Shown: positions 10,901-24,600, counted from the first letter of the stretch. The stretch: 64,000 bases of DNA from Xestospongia bergquistia (GCA_963965975.1 OZ014415.1:6639001-6703000); one strand, 5' to 3'. Notes: generated from the sequence alone by a model not told the origin. Program-made: numbers and translations.

Positions 10901-13900
10901 CTTATAACAAATTGTCCATCCATCCTTTCATTAATTCACACATAGAATTCATCCTACCTTGTTGAGATTCTAGTTCTAGCAGTCTCTCTTGAAGACTCTT
11001 CATGTTTTGCTGAGCAACTAAGAGATCATTATTGTAACTAGGAACTCTCTTTTTTAATGAGTTAGCTTGAATTTGTTCTATCCATTCTCTTCTTACTTTT
11101 GTCAGTCTTTTTAATACTCTTTGTTGGTAGTCATCAGTTGAGGTCAAATCATTAGAGTCTAGTACAAACCCTACTGACCATTGACCATCATTAAGGACTA
11201 TATGAGAGAACACAACAGTACTAATACCAGTATACAATGTAGTACTACTAGTATAACATATATGATAGTAATAAGACTATACTATGTAGTACATAACAAG
11301 GTCACCTGTTATACAACAGTACATGTGTTTAACTTCTACCACACCCCTTTAATAACCTATACAATATCCATTGTGTGTTATGTTACATGTAGTCAATGTA
11401 CTATTTATATTGTTTGTGTAATGACTTACTTACTTATTTCAATTAACATTGTTATATTGGGGTCTCTGATAGCTGCACCTTGAAACTGAACTTTACCCCC
11501 AACAACTACTAACCACACACAATGTGGTCCAATGATAAATGATGATAGAGATTGTGTATATCTCTCAGTAACAGAGTCAGGTAGATTAATCTGTAGTATA
11601 TAGAGACATCAATAATATTACATCATTTATATGTGTATACAGATTGGAGAGCTATATTACAGTAATAGTTATTGGTATGATATTAAAATAGACAATTATT
11701 TAGTAACTTATTACAAAGAGATATAAATCATCATAAATACTAACTTACAAAGTAATATAATTTTAATATTATTGTCATTTATATCACCTTTTATATGGTA
11801 TCTTACTATAGTATGTTATACTCAGTCTGTTAGCTTTGTTTAAGAAATTTTTCATGGCCCATGGGAATAATAGTACAATGATAAGCTAAATTGTATCAAA
11901 ACACTTTAGATAAATACTCTATAATAAAAGTGCACTCCTAGTGAGCACTGATACACACTAAAAAACAGGTCATAACTGGTTCAAGTGAGCCCACCTACAT
12001 AAGTCCACAATGTTCTAAGGTCACCTAATTAATTTTATTATCTCTAATGTAATAAGTTTACTGTAATTTCGTACAAAGGTAATAATTATGATAACAATAA
12101 TGATAACAACATATTATAACATATTAGTAGTAAATGAATATGATTTATTATACTTCTAAATATATGGACAGTTACATGTACTAACTTAGTAACTATCACT
12201 GTATAATAAATTAGAGGTAATATGGTATATTATTAATGACATACCTTTGTCCATGACTTCTTATTAATATCCAGTATCCAACAGTCCTTTATTGTTTTGT
12301 TTACTTTATCCAGTCCACCTATCATTACTAGTATAGGTGATATTGGTCCAGTGATTATACTGGCAGCATGACTCCACCTTTCCTTTGGCCACTGTACTAC
12401 TAGGTCAGGTTTAGCTATAGTCTGCCAGTGCTAGATAGACAAATGAACTCAACTAACACTAATTATATAACATGTTATCAGTCAGTATATGAATGATTAT
12501 ATAACTTACCACTGTATGGTTGATAATATCCAGTATATAGAGTGTATTAGAGTCAACAATACCACCAAAGATGATTGCTCTTGTACTGTTTACTGCTTCC
12601 ATAACAAAGCTATTATTAGGTGGCATATACTGTCCAATAGTCTCAGGTATGATCCATTGACCTAAAAGGAGAACACACTCATCATTGTATTTATATCATA
12701 ATAATAGTTAGATAATTCATCATGACACAATGATCAATAAAATGTATTATCTAGTAGTACATGTCAAGTAGTCCTATAAGATTTTTGGACAACATGAATC
12801 TATAAATATAATTGGATTTTGTAAATGTCCACTTAGCAAGGTTAAAATATTGTGCTGTATGTAACTATCAAGAACAACAAATGAAATTAAACCTTATTTT
12901 ATAATCATTAACATATATTGCAACCAATAAACTTCATTAACTGGTGCTACAACAACAAGTGTGACTGATAACTCTCACTAGCTTGATTCTTTATCTAATA
13001 TTCTATAGCTATAGTTGTCCATAGCTATTGCTGTTAAATATATATTTTTTATAGGTCTAGTCAGTGTTTCATTGTGAAGTCAGTATCTTATAAAACAATT
13101 ATAAGATGATTTTTTAAATTAAAATACTGTTTTAATTATAACAACAATCACATTTCTCTTTACATGTATTCTAATATTTTAATAAACTTGAATTACAGAG
13201 CAAATCTATCAAACTTAGTAATGACCGTTAATAATAATTACTGTATTATTAACTACAAAATAATGTTATGATAATAGAATATACTAATATATTATTATTT
13301 TAATATATATGTACTACAGTTATATAATGTTAATACTTAATATAACTAGTACAGAAAACATATAATAATTACATGTAGTAACACTGACTATAGTAAGTGA
13401 TATTTGATAGTATAATATGATAACTTTATATTATTACCTGTTGTCAGATCATATATATTTTGTTCATTAGTAGATATTAGATCATCAGGATACCGAGAAT
13501 ATTGAGCTTGTGGTAATTGTGTAGAGGGTGGGGATCCATAACCTCCAATAACTAAAAGTCTTGCTTGTTCACTTGACATAATACCACCACTGGCTCTCTT
13601 CATCACTGTTATATTGTCATCAGTAGGTTGTAGTTGTGTCCAGGTGAGGGTAGAAATATTTAATTCATTGAGACAATTATGGAAACAATGATTGTGATGA
13701 CACCAACCACCGAAATAATAAATTTTGTCATTTGATGAAGTACATAAGTACTCCCTCACGCCTAGAGAGGGACTGCCATTGGTTGGTCTAAAGTCCCATA
13801 TGCCAGAGGTAATGTTGAATATTGCAATTTGTGATGTTAGTCTTCTCTTCTCGTCATTATTATGTACCGAAGGTATGTCATTTCCACTCCACAAGTACAG

Positions 13901-14285
13901 GTTATCTCCTATTACTTGAGTACTATGTTCAGATCTCCTATCAAGTTTGTATTGTTCTGTAGAGAATGATATGTACCATATCTTGAGATCAGGTTACAGT
14001 ATAAGGTAATATACCTACAGTTTGTCATCACATCTACTGCAAGACTTATACAAAGACTATACAAATTATATACTTGACATATACTTCACAAACCTAATCC
14101 TCATCTTCTACTATATATTATGATACATGTAGTCCATACATTATACTAGTCTCACTAGTTAGACACTCACTGTAGAGAAAGATGGTCTAGTTAGTGATAC
14201 TACATAATATCTACAAGTATAGATATTGTACTATTACTAATTAAGATAGTACATGACATCTAGTAACATTACCTAATGTAGCCAT
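7909..14285 (-). CDS. Gene A: kelch-coiled coil-Death-ZU5-UPA-CARD protein
   Basis: Sixteen exons give an open frame of about 1131 residues: 14,273-14,285; 13,438-13,956; 12,510-12,661; 12,245-12,430; 11,434-11,590; 10,958-11,197; 10,650-10,742; 10,345-10,530; 10,055-10,288; 9,707-9,832; 9,087-9,650; 8,920-9,035; 8,656-8,868; 8,378-8,597; 8,279-8,332; 7,909-8,231. All introns have GT/AG ends and matching phases. Residues 5-345 form six kelch blades (YYFGG, LLVIGG, AIIFGG, LVMIGG, WLVVVGG). About 360-515 is coiled coil and 515-593 a Death domain (YWERLG, LLEEWS). A linker repeats FSDKSIQ. ZU5 spans 636-785, followed by a Gly/Ala-rich hydrophobic stretch. A UPA-like region fills 824-1006, and a CARD-like bundle 1024-1131. 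No signal peptide or BTB domain is seen. It is probably a cytoplasmic signalling scaffold (inference). The start ATG lies in a 13-nt exon conserved in B and C. Confidence 0.85.
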
Positions 14286-15008
14286 TTAACAATAAAAAGG
14301 TCAGTGAAAGAGCACATATAAAGTTAGCAGCATATTCCTGCACCAACACATATTTGTAGGCGGGTCTCGGTATGTGTTGTTGCACTTAATTGTACATTCC
14401 TTATTTGAATGTGCTGTTACAGAAGCCTAATCAATCTCCATCACGACATGACATTGCTACAAGGAATCTGAACGTCAGGGTTGCACTGGATGCCTGTATT
14501 TTTTATTTGTTCGCTCATGCCAACTGTAGCCATCTTTTAGGACTCACCTCTAGTAAAAATATCTGCAGAATATGAAATCAGCAGTTTCAAGGTAAGGTGT
14601 TACAGTGGTTCTGTTTTTAGAGACAATATTAGCAGTCCTTACATTGTCTAACTGCGAGTGACTGATCAAAGCATTATGTTTTCTCTGACTTGAAAAAAAT
14701 TAATGCCTTCAAACAACTTCATACAGAGCTTCTATATTATTTTAAAAGTATTGAAAACCTTAGCTACTCATCACTTTGGTCTCTTTTTTAGGTGCAGGCA
14801 TGTGGTAATTAAGTATGTAAACTACAACGTGATATTAAAATAGTGCACCAAGCAAGTGCAAGTAATATTGTCACTTGTTTTGATGTGGATGTGCTGTGTC
14901 TACCCTAATAAGGCTATTTGTTCATTTTTTAATACACACTAAATTGACTTACAAATTGAACAATGAATAAAATTACACCCTTACACATACTCTCGACAAC
15001 TCTTTGTA
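14286..15008. promoter_or_regulatory. Divergent intergenic region, gene A / plus-strand genes
   Basis: Head-to-head space between gene A (minus) and the plus-strand genes. 14,300-14,800 is closely matched at 38,585-39,035, next to gene C, including a possible untranslated exon ending at a donor (CAAG/GTAAGG near 14,593) and an acceptor TTTTTTAG/GTGCAGG near 14,792. Short inverted pieces built on CAGCACATAT and TGTGTTGCTG are present. Conservation of non-coding sequence between duplicates and the divergent layout suggest a shared promoter; no TATA box or initiator could be assigned. Small open frames here (14,390-14,575) have no family match. Confidence 0.35.
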
Positions 15009-16136
15009 ATGAGTCGTAAAGTAGTTCTCTTTGATCTCTCTCCAAAAAGAGAAATTCACAAAAGTAAAACCGAGTGCATTGGTGTGGGGATACTCCCAAT
15101 ATCAACTTTAGAAGCACAGGAGATCACAGCAACTCAAGGTAACATAGATAGTTGGGCAGAGATTAACAAACATTAAAGAGAGCAATATTACCCTTGAAGT
15201 AAACAGCAATTAGACATCATATGCTAATGGTTTCTTTTCTTATTTCTCCCCATCTCCCTCTTTTTCTCCTTCCTTGTCTCATGTTTACACACCATTGTAG
15301 GTCTTAAACCTCAAGTTCCAGTGTCCTGTTCAGGATCAGTGACTATTAAAAGTTTGTCTGGTGTAGATTGTTTTAGAGAAGAAGAACCATGTTGGACATG
15401 TTGTACAGTGGATATAGACTCTGAAAACTTTGTAAGTGTGTAATATCTCTTAAATATATTGTAATATTAATTATTTACAACTATGGGGATTTAAGTCAGT
15501 GTGTACACATGTTAATGTAGTTATAAACCTTAGCTATAATAATAACTGTTAGTATGATAATAGCTGTTAGTAGTGTTGTTAAATGAACAGACTTTACAGA
15601 TTATCAACAAAGTATACATGGACTTATTATCATACAGCCATACAAATATCATCTGTAAGACATATAGTTATAAATAACTCAAACATCTATAGAACATTGG
15701 TTTAGTGAAGTCTATATTCCATTAGCTATGATCTCAAAACAAATTGTCCATCAAAACGAAGTGAATGGTCCTCTCTCTCTTTTGTGAAGTTTTGAAAGAG
15801 AAATAACTATGCCTGTTGAACCCAAGGTAGGAGGAAGACAGTGTACTACTATTAATATATAATAAAACTATGATAGTTAAATTAAGGTAGTTAGTCTTCA
15901 TATTGTAGTAATATATATGTACATTGTTAAGATTGTTTTAAGGAGTATTTGTTAATTTTTATTATATTATCTTCTATTAGGGAACTATTCCAATTGTCTT
16001 TATTATCTCTCCACTTCATGTTGTATATTTAGAAGCACTAGAAGACTCTGGATTATTTAAACCTGAGGCTATAGCTCAATTGAGAAGTGAAGTTTTATTC
16101 TCTCCTGTCTCTCATAGAATTACCTTCAAAGTTTAA
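15009..16136 (+). CDS. Possible small three-exon gene, unknown product
   Basis: Three plus-strand exons with good splice sites and matching phases join into 138 codons plus stop: 15,009-15,138 (starts MSRKVVLFDLSP), 15,301-15,431 (cysteine-rich: VSCSG, CFREEEPCWTCC) and 15,981-16,136 (GTIPIVFIISPLHVVYLEAL, ending FKV). I do not recognise the product. A further open piece at 15,785-15,825 (MPVEPK before a GTAGG donor) could be an extra exon. A Pro/Ser-rich frame after the stop (16,139-16,230) hints at an alternative 3' exon. It could equally be the 5' part of the PTP gene downstream. It is absent from the duplicated block next to gene C. Confidence 0.35.
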
Positions 16137-16673
16137 AACTATTCCTGAGGACAATGAAGAGAGAGGACCGACTCCATCAAGCTCTCTAACTCCACAACCA
16201 TCAATTGCCATAGCTGCTTCAGGAGTTTAGGATCATCTCTCTAAAGAGCAAGAAAATGACACCAAGCTTATACTGGGTACTTAAAGTTGAACTAAAAGAT
16301 ATCAAGACAAAGTTAGCTTCCAGTGAGTTCTACAGAGCAAAGCTGAACTTCAAATAAAGTAAGCTATCACATCAGACAAGTCATGTATTTTGTTTATTGA
16401 ACTTACCATAGTAAGCATGATAAGATGAGTACATTGTCCTTAATATAGAAGTTACCATTGTCAATATAGAGGTTATATAATATATCAATTAAAGTATATA
16501 TATAGTGTTGGTCATTACATGTCATAGTTTTAGCTTTAATTTGTATAAGTATTGTGTCTTTTAAGTAGGTGTGTCCTAATAGTAGTTTGTATAATGTATG
16601 GTTTATACCCTCTAAATGGATGGGTTGCCGGATTGATTGTAGATAGCTTACATACTTCTTTCATCTTTACTAG

Positions 16674-17417
16674 TTAATTTTGAAGAATTGAACAACTTGC
16701 TACAGGTAGTGAAGAGACATACATGTCTGGGAAGAATCGCTACAAGAACATCACTGCATGTATGTGTATTAACTAGTTATTAAGTAATATTAATATTTTG
16801 TTCTCTAGTTGATACTACTCGAGTACATTTGTCAGAAATAGATGGAGTACTTAATTCAGACTACATCAATGCTAATCACATTAAAGTAGATATAATACAT
16901 GTTATTATAATATATGTAATCTCTTTATATTAGGGTTATGATGATAGTAAGAGATATATAGCTACTCAAGGTAAATGTCTTATATATAATATCTCTTAAT
17001 ATTGATATTATATATATATTATGTGTATGTTGTTTAGGTCCTAAGATGAAGACACATTGTGACTTCTGGAGAATGATATGGGAACAAAAGACAGCCACAA
17101 TTGTTATGTTAACTAACTTAGAGGAGAATGAAAAGGTATACATTATATACATGTACATGTACATATATAATATATCATATAGTATTATTTACTGTATATC
17201 ACTTTCTTTTCTTACTCTACCTTCCACTCACACTCTTTCTCATCTTCCCACTCTCTATCCTTTCTTTAGCCCAAATGTTATCAGTACTGGCCTAGTGAAG
17301 GAGAGAAAGCATATGGTAATATTGTGGTCAGAGTAGATAGAAATATTGTCCTACCTCACTATACAATCAGAAGTTTTAAAGTTTTTTTAGTAAGTTCTAT
17401 TGTTTTCGATTTAGTTT

Positions 17418-17453
<36 letters not shown>

Positions 17454-20126
17454 CAGGCAACATCTGATGATGAAGAACGTACTGTTTTGCAGTTTCATTA
17501 TACAGCTTGGCCGGATAAGAATGTTCCTGCTCAAGCTTCACCAGTTCTTGACTTCCTCAGAGCTGTAAACTCTGCTAATAACTTGTCATCTTATGGACCA
17601 ATGGTGGTTCACTGCAGGTATGTGAAAAATAATTATTTGACTGATAGTTAGATAGATAGATTGACGAATGGACTAATATTAAAAAGGATATATGAATGAA
17701 TGGATATATGGTTAGATACTTCAATTTAATGGACACTTACAAGATTTATAGAGACAAGTAGTTACTCTATCTTTCTATATTTTTAGTGCTGGTATAGGAA
17801 GGACTGGTACTATTATTGCTCTTGATATTTCACTTGACCAGTTAAAAAGAGAAGATGAAGTTGATGTAAAAACAGTTGTTAATTTCTTAAGGCAACAAAG
17901 AACTCAAATGGTTCAAGTCTTGGTAAGGAATGAGGAGATCAGTGACAAATGAAGGGAGAGTGACTGTAATATTAATAATGACATACACAATAGATAATTT
18001 ATCAGAGGTCAAAGGTCAAGTAAGATGTCAACAATGAACAGTCAGTACTTGTGTTTAGACTACATGTTTGTGTAAATATTGTGTTTTGGTTGGCAAAAGA
18101 GTAAAAGATGATTCTCTGTGGACATTAGTGTGATTTAAATATATGCATGCCAAGAGCTGTAATCTAAGGGTCACATTGACCTTTGACCTTTGGTGTTTTA
18201 ATAGTATTCAGATACTTCTTTCTAAGAGTTCAATTAGACTATCATTTGTCATTATTTTTTAAATTATATTTTTAGCCTCAGTACATTTTTATTCATCATG
18301 CTATCCTTGAGGACATTGTCTATGGTGACAGCTCTGTATTAGTAAATGACTTCTCAGAACATTACAATTTGTTGCAGACATCAGAATGTACACTTATTAG
18401 TGATGAATTCAATAAGATAGGAAGTGTAAGACCACTTGCTCAGGCCAGTGCAGGACCTGCTGTTGTTCCTCTAATAACAGAAAGTGAGTAAAGAGAGAGA
18501 GAGAGAGAGACTAAGTAATCAGAGCCACAAACTGTTGTATTGACATACACTGATTGTAGGAGTTAGCTAATAAACATAATTTTGATCTTATAATTACTAC
18601 ATGTACTTCTAATCTTTGTCTTGTCATTAGATAAAGTAGATGTTGATAACTACACTGCTCACTATCTTGATGTAAGTTTTAATATTATTATTTAACACTG
18701 CTTTAAATAATATTGTTTATTATTTAGAGTTACTGGGTACCAAAACTCTTTATTGCTAGTTCCTGTCCTACTAGTGCTAACTTGGAACATTTCTGGAGAT
18801 TGATATGGGAAGAAAAGTGTACTCATGTCATCAACATGTCTCCCAAAGACATTAATGTAAGTGACCTACCTACCCTCTGGTGTGTAGATATTTTTATTAC
18901 AAATGTATTGAGATTAGTACATGTATTACTGTGTATGTTTTTCCTTAGATATTTAATTATTTCCCTGACTCTGGTTCTGAGATGATCATAAGTGACCTTA
19001 GAGTAAAAGTACAGAGGAAAGTCTTTATGGCTGGATATACCTTAAGAACTATTATTGTTTCATCTGAACAGGTTTGAACAAATGAATAAATGAATGAATT
19101 GAATGGATGGACTAGAGGACTAGAATGATAAGTGGATTAATGTTTGGATTAGTATACAAATAGATTAATGGGTGTATTAATAATTATTATTCTCTGTTAT
19201 TCATTTTTAGAGTAAAAACAAGTTAAGTATTCATCATATGCACTATCAAGACTGGCAAACTAAACATCTTCCTCGTGTTGATAAATTTGTTAAGTTTGTT
19301 TTGGAGTGTCTGAGAGAAGCAGATCAGCCAGATCGTAATGGTAGACCAATGTTGATACATGATGAGTTAGTTAACACACATGAACATAATATGTCTCTCT
19401 TTTTGTCTATTTATATGTCTGTTCATCTTTCCAATTCTCTCTCTCTCTCCCTCCCTCCCTCCCTCTACATCCCATCCATGTATCCATTATTCCATTCATC
19501 TATTAATTCTTCCATCCATTTTTCCATTAATGTTGATGGATTGATGAATAGATAATTTGATAATATCCCTTGCTCCACCCATTCATTTATTTATTCTTCC
19601 ATCCATTTTGATTGTTGGATAAATACAATGAAGAGAAAGATGGAAGATAATAGAGGGATGGAACAGGATTGATGAATGGATGTCTTGATCCACCCATTCA
19701 TCACTGTAAATTTATTCATTTATATATTATCACTAAACTCCACCCATTGACTTTTTATTGTTTATTATTTTATATAGTGGTTCAATGGGACCAGTTGGAG
19801 TATTTGCTGCTCTCAGTTACTGTTTTCAAAGAGCTAGAAAGGAGCGTTTAGTTGATCTCCTTCAAACTGTCAATCATCATCATCTGCAATGTCCTGGACT
19901 AATCTGTAATCTACAACATTATGCTTACTGCTATGACTGTTTAGAGGACTACACAACAAAGTTATTGAAAGAGACATCAGAGCCTCCAATCTATGAAAAC
20001 ATCGCCTCATTTCGTGGCAAATTACAACCTTCACCAGAACCCACTTTACCCGAACCCATTGATGAGGCCTGTCAAGAAGTTGAAGAACTAGGATATGATA
20101 TAGTTGACTGGAATGCATTACAGTGA
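16674..20126 (+). CDS. Tandem protein tyrosine phosphatase, active D1 and dead D2
   Basis: Thirteen exons: 16,674-16,759; 16,809-16,885; 16,934-16,970; 17,038-17,135; 17,270-17,389; 17,457-17,617; 17,787-17,922; 18,276-18,483; 18,631-18,671; 18,728-18,856; 18,949-19,071; 19,211-19,365; 19,778-20,126. D1 has every hallmark of a classical [39 protein letters not shown], the WPD loop (AWPDKNVP), the catalytic loop [10 protein letters not shown] and a Q loop. It should remove phosphate from tyrosine in the cytoplasm. D2 (from about 18,631) has lost catalysis: WPD is WQT, and the loop reads HDDGSMGPVG, without Cys or Arg. The tail has a possible phosphotyrosine site (YENI). The first exon reads FEELNNLL in one frame and KNRYKNI in another, so a base is lost or gained near 16,705 or the splice differs. 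The 5' exons and any membrane segment are unresolved. Confidence 0.8.
17421..17449. repeat. CT dinucleotide microsatellite in PTP intron
   Basis: About 14 CT units just before the acceptor of the WPD-loop exon, acting as an extended pyrimidine tract. Similar CT runs occur at 6,965-6,990, and a GA run at 18,491-18,510. Confidence 0.9.
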
Positions 20127-20848
20127 TAGCAATGTTCATAGTGTATTAATTATATTGACCATTGTGTATTATCAATGATAGGGACTTTGATGTGTATTGT
20201 TGTAATTGACATTGACTCTTCATTATGTTCTGTATATAGTTCATTTAAATGAGATAACATATTATTTTTAATATGTTTCTCACTTTTTTGTATTTTGTTA
20301 ATTTTTGTATTGTTTTGTTTTTGTTGTTTAGTACTTTATTATATCCACACAATAACACTAAATACAAACTTGTTTATTTGTTTTGTGTCTTGTTCTATGT
20401 CTGGACTTTATAGATATATACTGTGTTCTACTTTGTATACACAATTAAAACATAATCATTATTATAACTATTAATATTATTAATATTAATAAACATCAAA
20501 TTAACAATATTAATGTAACTTAACTAACAATACATTGACATTATAAGAACTACAGCTAAGAGTGGCTGAATAAATGAAGGGATATTTGGAGTTACTGTAT
20601 AAGGGTGTGAACACTCATAGTTAATTGAATCATTCTCATATACCATTCTATATAAATGTAAACTCATGAAGTTTAAGAAAACTAAAATTCAACAAACTAT
20701 TAAACAACATAGTTGAAAAATCATATATACTTACAAGTCATTATAATATCTCATGTTACAAGTAATAACAATATATTGTTTAAATATGTCACTATAAATA
20801 ATTTATATATAACACCTAAGAAATTCTAAAGGGATGAAAATCATGTCT
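20127..20848 (+). other. PTP 3' flank / likely 3' UTR
   Basis: Sequence after the PTP stop codon. 20,160-20,480 is nearly identical to 31,488-31,810, which marks it as part of the duplicated PTP block. AT-rich; no coding signal. Confidence 0.5.
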
Positions 20849-21010
20849 ACAACTTAATTTTAATGCTGTTAGCAATATTGTTTACTCTATGGTTATCTTA
20901 AAGTGTAGTTAGATGTTACTTTGTATCTCTGTTGTGAGTTTGTAGCAAATTGAACAGTTCATATCTACTTTTCTTGCCTTCCAATAATTAGAGACATCTT
21001 TTGTAGAATA
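20849..21010 (-). pseudogene. CARD-exon relic of the kelch family
   Basis: Minus-strand remains of the C-terminal CARD-like exon seen at 21,663-21,982 and 4,234-4,556: the ANSI.KL end, then the QDD region and the NYxKAR.VVHELFNLLQ region, can be recognised but with indels and stops. It lies 650 bases beyond the 3' end of gene B, so a second last exon was once present here. 21,011-21,662 shows no coding sequence, only AT-rich DNA with weak GGAT repeats. Confidence 0.55.
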
Positions 21011-21662
21011 ATAGGTAAGTAGAGAGATGCCTTGCTCAGCATTTTATCTAAATATCTAATCCCCTTTATATCTATTTTTCTATTGATCTTGATGAATGGT
21101 TTGAATAATAATTAATCTTGTTTTATTATTTAGTTATTATTTATTCATTTCTTCTTTGACCTATTCTGATAGATGGATGAATCCAATGGATGGATAGATG
21201 GAGGATTGAATAATAAGTAGATAGTATAAAATATATACTGGTACAATAAATATTAATTTATATATTTTGTCTCTTATTATATAATTAACAGAACAATTTT
21301 CTCTTTTTAATCAAACAAGGTATATAGTCAATTATTACATAATGTCAGTGTCATAGACTCTGTATCCACTGCAATGAAGATATTTGGACTATTATATGGA
21401 AAACTCTTGAGAAGTAGAGTGACTGAAACAATATGTAAAATGTCTTGTACTTGTTGAAATTAAAGATATTCTTTGGAGAAGGAAATTATATTGAATACAA
21501 AAATTATTATAGTAACTCACTAAGAAAAACAGACAATACCAATAACTTTTAATAATTAATGTGACGTGTGTATTTTAAAACAATAGTACATGTACTTTAA
21601 AACATTAAATGTCATAATAAGTAAAGTCCTGTAGTAAAATGTAGAACAAATTACAATAACAT

Positions 21663-24600
21663 TTATAACTTAGCAATGATACTGTTTGCAATATCTCTTA
21701 ATCTCAGATCATCTTGTTTTAAAAGTACATTGCAAATCTGAGTTAGATACTGCTTTGGGTTTCCATGTGCTTGTAACAGATTGAACAGTTCATGAACTAC
21801 TTTTCTAGCTTTACGATAATTAGAGACACCTTCTGTAGTAGTAAACTGTACTATAGATTGTCCTATTATTCTTTCAGCAAACAGTCTGTCAGTTACTCGA
21901 TCAAGATCAGTGGCAATAGCTTCACTAAGATCAGCACTGTGAGTACGGAATATCTCAGATGGATTGGACTCTTCTACTTGTACTGAAAATAATAGGGAGA
22001 ACATTTATAATTACCAATACTAAAAGATATAAAGAAAACATATAATTACATCTTGTTAGTTTGTTTAGTGTGTTCATTCTAATCTCAATATAGATGACAA
22101 TTTATGATGAACATCAAATTGTGCTTAAAATTCAGAGAAAATATGTAATTAAAATTACTTTAAATCTTATTAGTACAATATACATTTTACTTACTTTCAA
22201 TATTATGTAATACTCTATGTGGTTGTTGTACATTTGTAGCTATATAATAAAGACATTATGAGTTAACTGCTTTGCTTTATTGTTAGCACTCACCAAGTGA
22301 TCGTACAATATAGATTTTTGGAATGAGTGGTTCTTCAGTTAAATTGATACCTTTCAAAGTAATACTGTAATGAATTTCTGGGACAGTAGTGTCACTTGGA
22401 ATAGCAGATACTGTCACTAAACAAGAAGGAAATTGGGGAGGAGTATATTCTCCAAACTTGTCAACAACTCCTTGAGTTATCTATAAATAGGAATAATATT
22501 TTGTTGTTAATTTGTCAATGTTTTGTACCCTAGTAGGATATAAATGAGAACGAATATTCCATCCTTGAAGTGAATATTCTTGCTCTTCTCCAATACATAA
22601 CTCTATATAACCATTTTCTTCTTGAAATTTGAATGATATACTGACATCTTTCTCAACAGTTGGTAGTGAAGCATCAATGTACTATTAGACACAATATAAC
22701 AACATCCATCATTTTGTATGTAATATCTATAGTACTTACCTGTAGGAGGGCATCAAGATGTTGAGCTACCATAAACCTCATAAGCCATTCATTTTGTTGT
22801 TTAATTTCATACAATACTTGACCTACATACAAATTGACTGGAGACTGTCCTGTCTCATCTACAGTAACATAATAATTATATTAAGTCATAAAGTCTTTTT
22901 GTACTTTGTAAGGTTAGTGGAGCTTCTAAAGGTGAATCAGAAATGTTGTCTTGGTGTTCAGAAACTTCCTCATAATCATTACGAAACTGTCGCCTTATTG
23001 GTCTTAGCAGAGCTCTAACAATCGACTTTATAGAGAACTTTGTGACATGGATGGTGCCATATTGGTCTCCAGGGTAGAACTGTCCTCCTTTCTCTAGTCT
23101 GAACTGGTAAGGAAGTACAGGTTGATAGAGATCAGCTGTAACAAAACTGAGGTAATTAGTGTGTTCTTGTGTCTCTAAAGATACACAATGTTGAATGGAT
23201 AACTGGACAGGTTTAAGAAGGGCTCTGGAAACAGAAATGGCATAAACAGCACTGACCATTGATGTACCAGAGGGAAACTCAAACTTTCCCCCTACAATTG
23301 CTGCAATAGATACTTCACATATTTCTCCAGCAGGTATTGTTCCATGAGGTACATTAATCCTCAAACCATACTCCTCCCAATTTAATAACTGAGTACGTTC
23401 TCCTTGTACAAAGAATAGTATTTTATCAGCTATATGAACACCAGTACCATTAAGATACTCTAGTTGATCTTATATATAAGATATATAAATATGACAATAT
23501 AATAGATAAAATTATTGACATACCAAGAGAAGGAACAAGATAGTTGAACTGACATTCTACATCTTTGGTAGTCACTGTACCACATATATCAGTGGATATA
23601 ACAGATACTTGTGTACTGTATTCTCCTTTGTCTTGAGTTGATAAATCAGTTTGTTTTAGTTCTTGTAAACCTAAAAATGATATAGACAGTAACATATACT
23701 GATGTTCTGTAATAGTTTTATAAATTGTATAAGCAATACAGTAAATATGAAAATTTTAATTGTAACAATATGTCCTCTAACTATCAATATTTTGTTTGAA
23801 ATTACTTTTACAATGAACAGTATTCAAAATTGATACCAAAACAAAATGGCTCACTAAAGTACATGTAAAAATTATATTAATATAAGCTAAAAGCTTACCA
23901 AGAACGATATGTTTCATGTCAAGATGAAGTAGAGCCTCTTCAAGTTGTGTCAATGTACCTCCTTTTAGAGACCATTTCTCTAACAAGTACTTCATTTGTT
24001 CTGTAAAATCTCCTTTACTTCTAATATCACTCAGTACAGATTGATCTATATTAAGTTGCAGACCCAGTTGTTCCCAATACTCTTGTACTGGTTGTAAAAC
24101 AACAGCCAGTTTGGGAAGATAACTGACAACATCTGATGTGATATGTAAAATAAAGTAATTAACTATTAATTACAATAATAACTAGTACCTGTAGTCTTTT
24201 GAGAACTCCTGAGTGAGAGTTGTTGATGACTGGTTGCCTTGAGTTGTTGTAGTGCATCTTCCTTTTCTTTTAAGACAGTAAGTAGTCTACGATTTAGTTG
24301 AGCTATATAGCTATCCTTTTGTTGTACTAGATCATGTAGTTGTAGTAAGTTATGATGATCACTGGTAGTTGAGACTATAATATAATGAAATAATTGAATT
24401 AATACAATAACAACATTCATCTATCAGTCTGTCAATACATTTGTCCATTCATCCATAAACTATCCATGTATCTATCCATTGACCCTATATACATACATGT
24501 ACATAATGTACACATGTATACTTACTCTGTTGATTAGATTGTAGTTTTGTTATGATCTCATCCTTTTTTTGAAGTTCAGTTATATAGTTGTCCTTCTCTT

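Noticed and set aside
11181..11483. Plus-strand frames at 11,181, 25,042, 35,999, 52,256 and 62,032 starting MTII
   Set aside because: They are antisense to the start of the first coiled-coil exon and its intron, with no coding character of their own.
13725..13919. Plus-strand frame recurring at 28,601 and 38,009
   Set aside because: It is the complement of the conserved kelch exon; its recurrence simply follows the exon.
14929..15117. Minus-strand 62-codon frame
   Set aside because: It overlaps the plus-strand exon at 15,009-15,138, lacks splice support and shows no family motif.
22876..23364. ZU5 of gene B as a protein ending at LYDLI
   Set aside because: A donor (AAA/GTACAAAAAG) before the stop joins in phase to the next exon, as in gene D, and the full frame sums to a whole number of codons.
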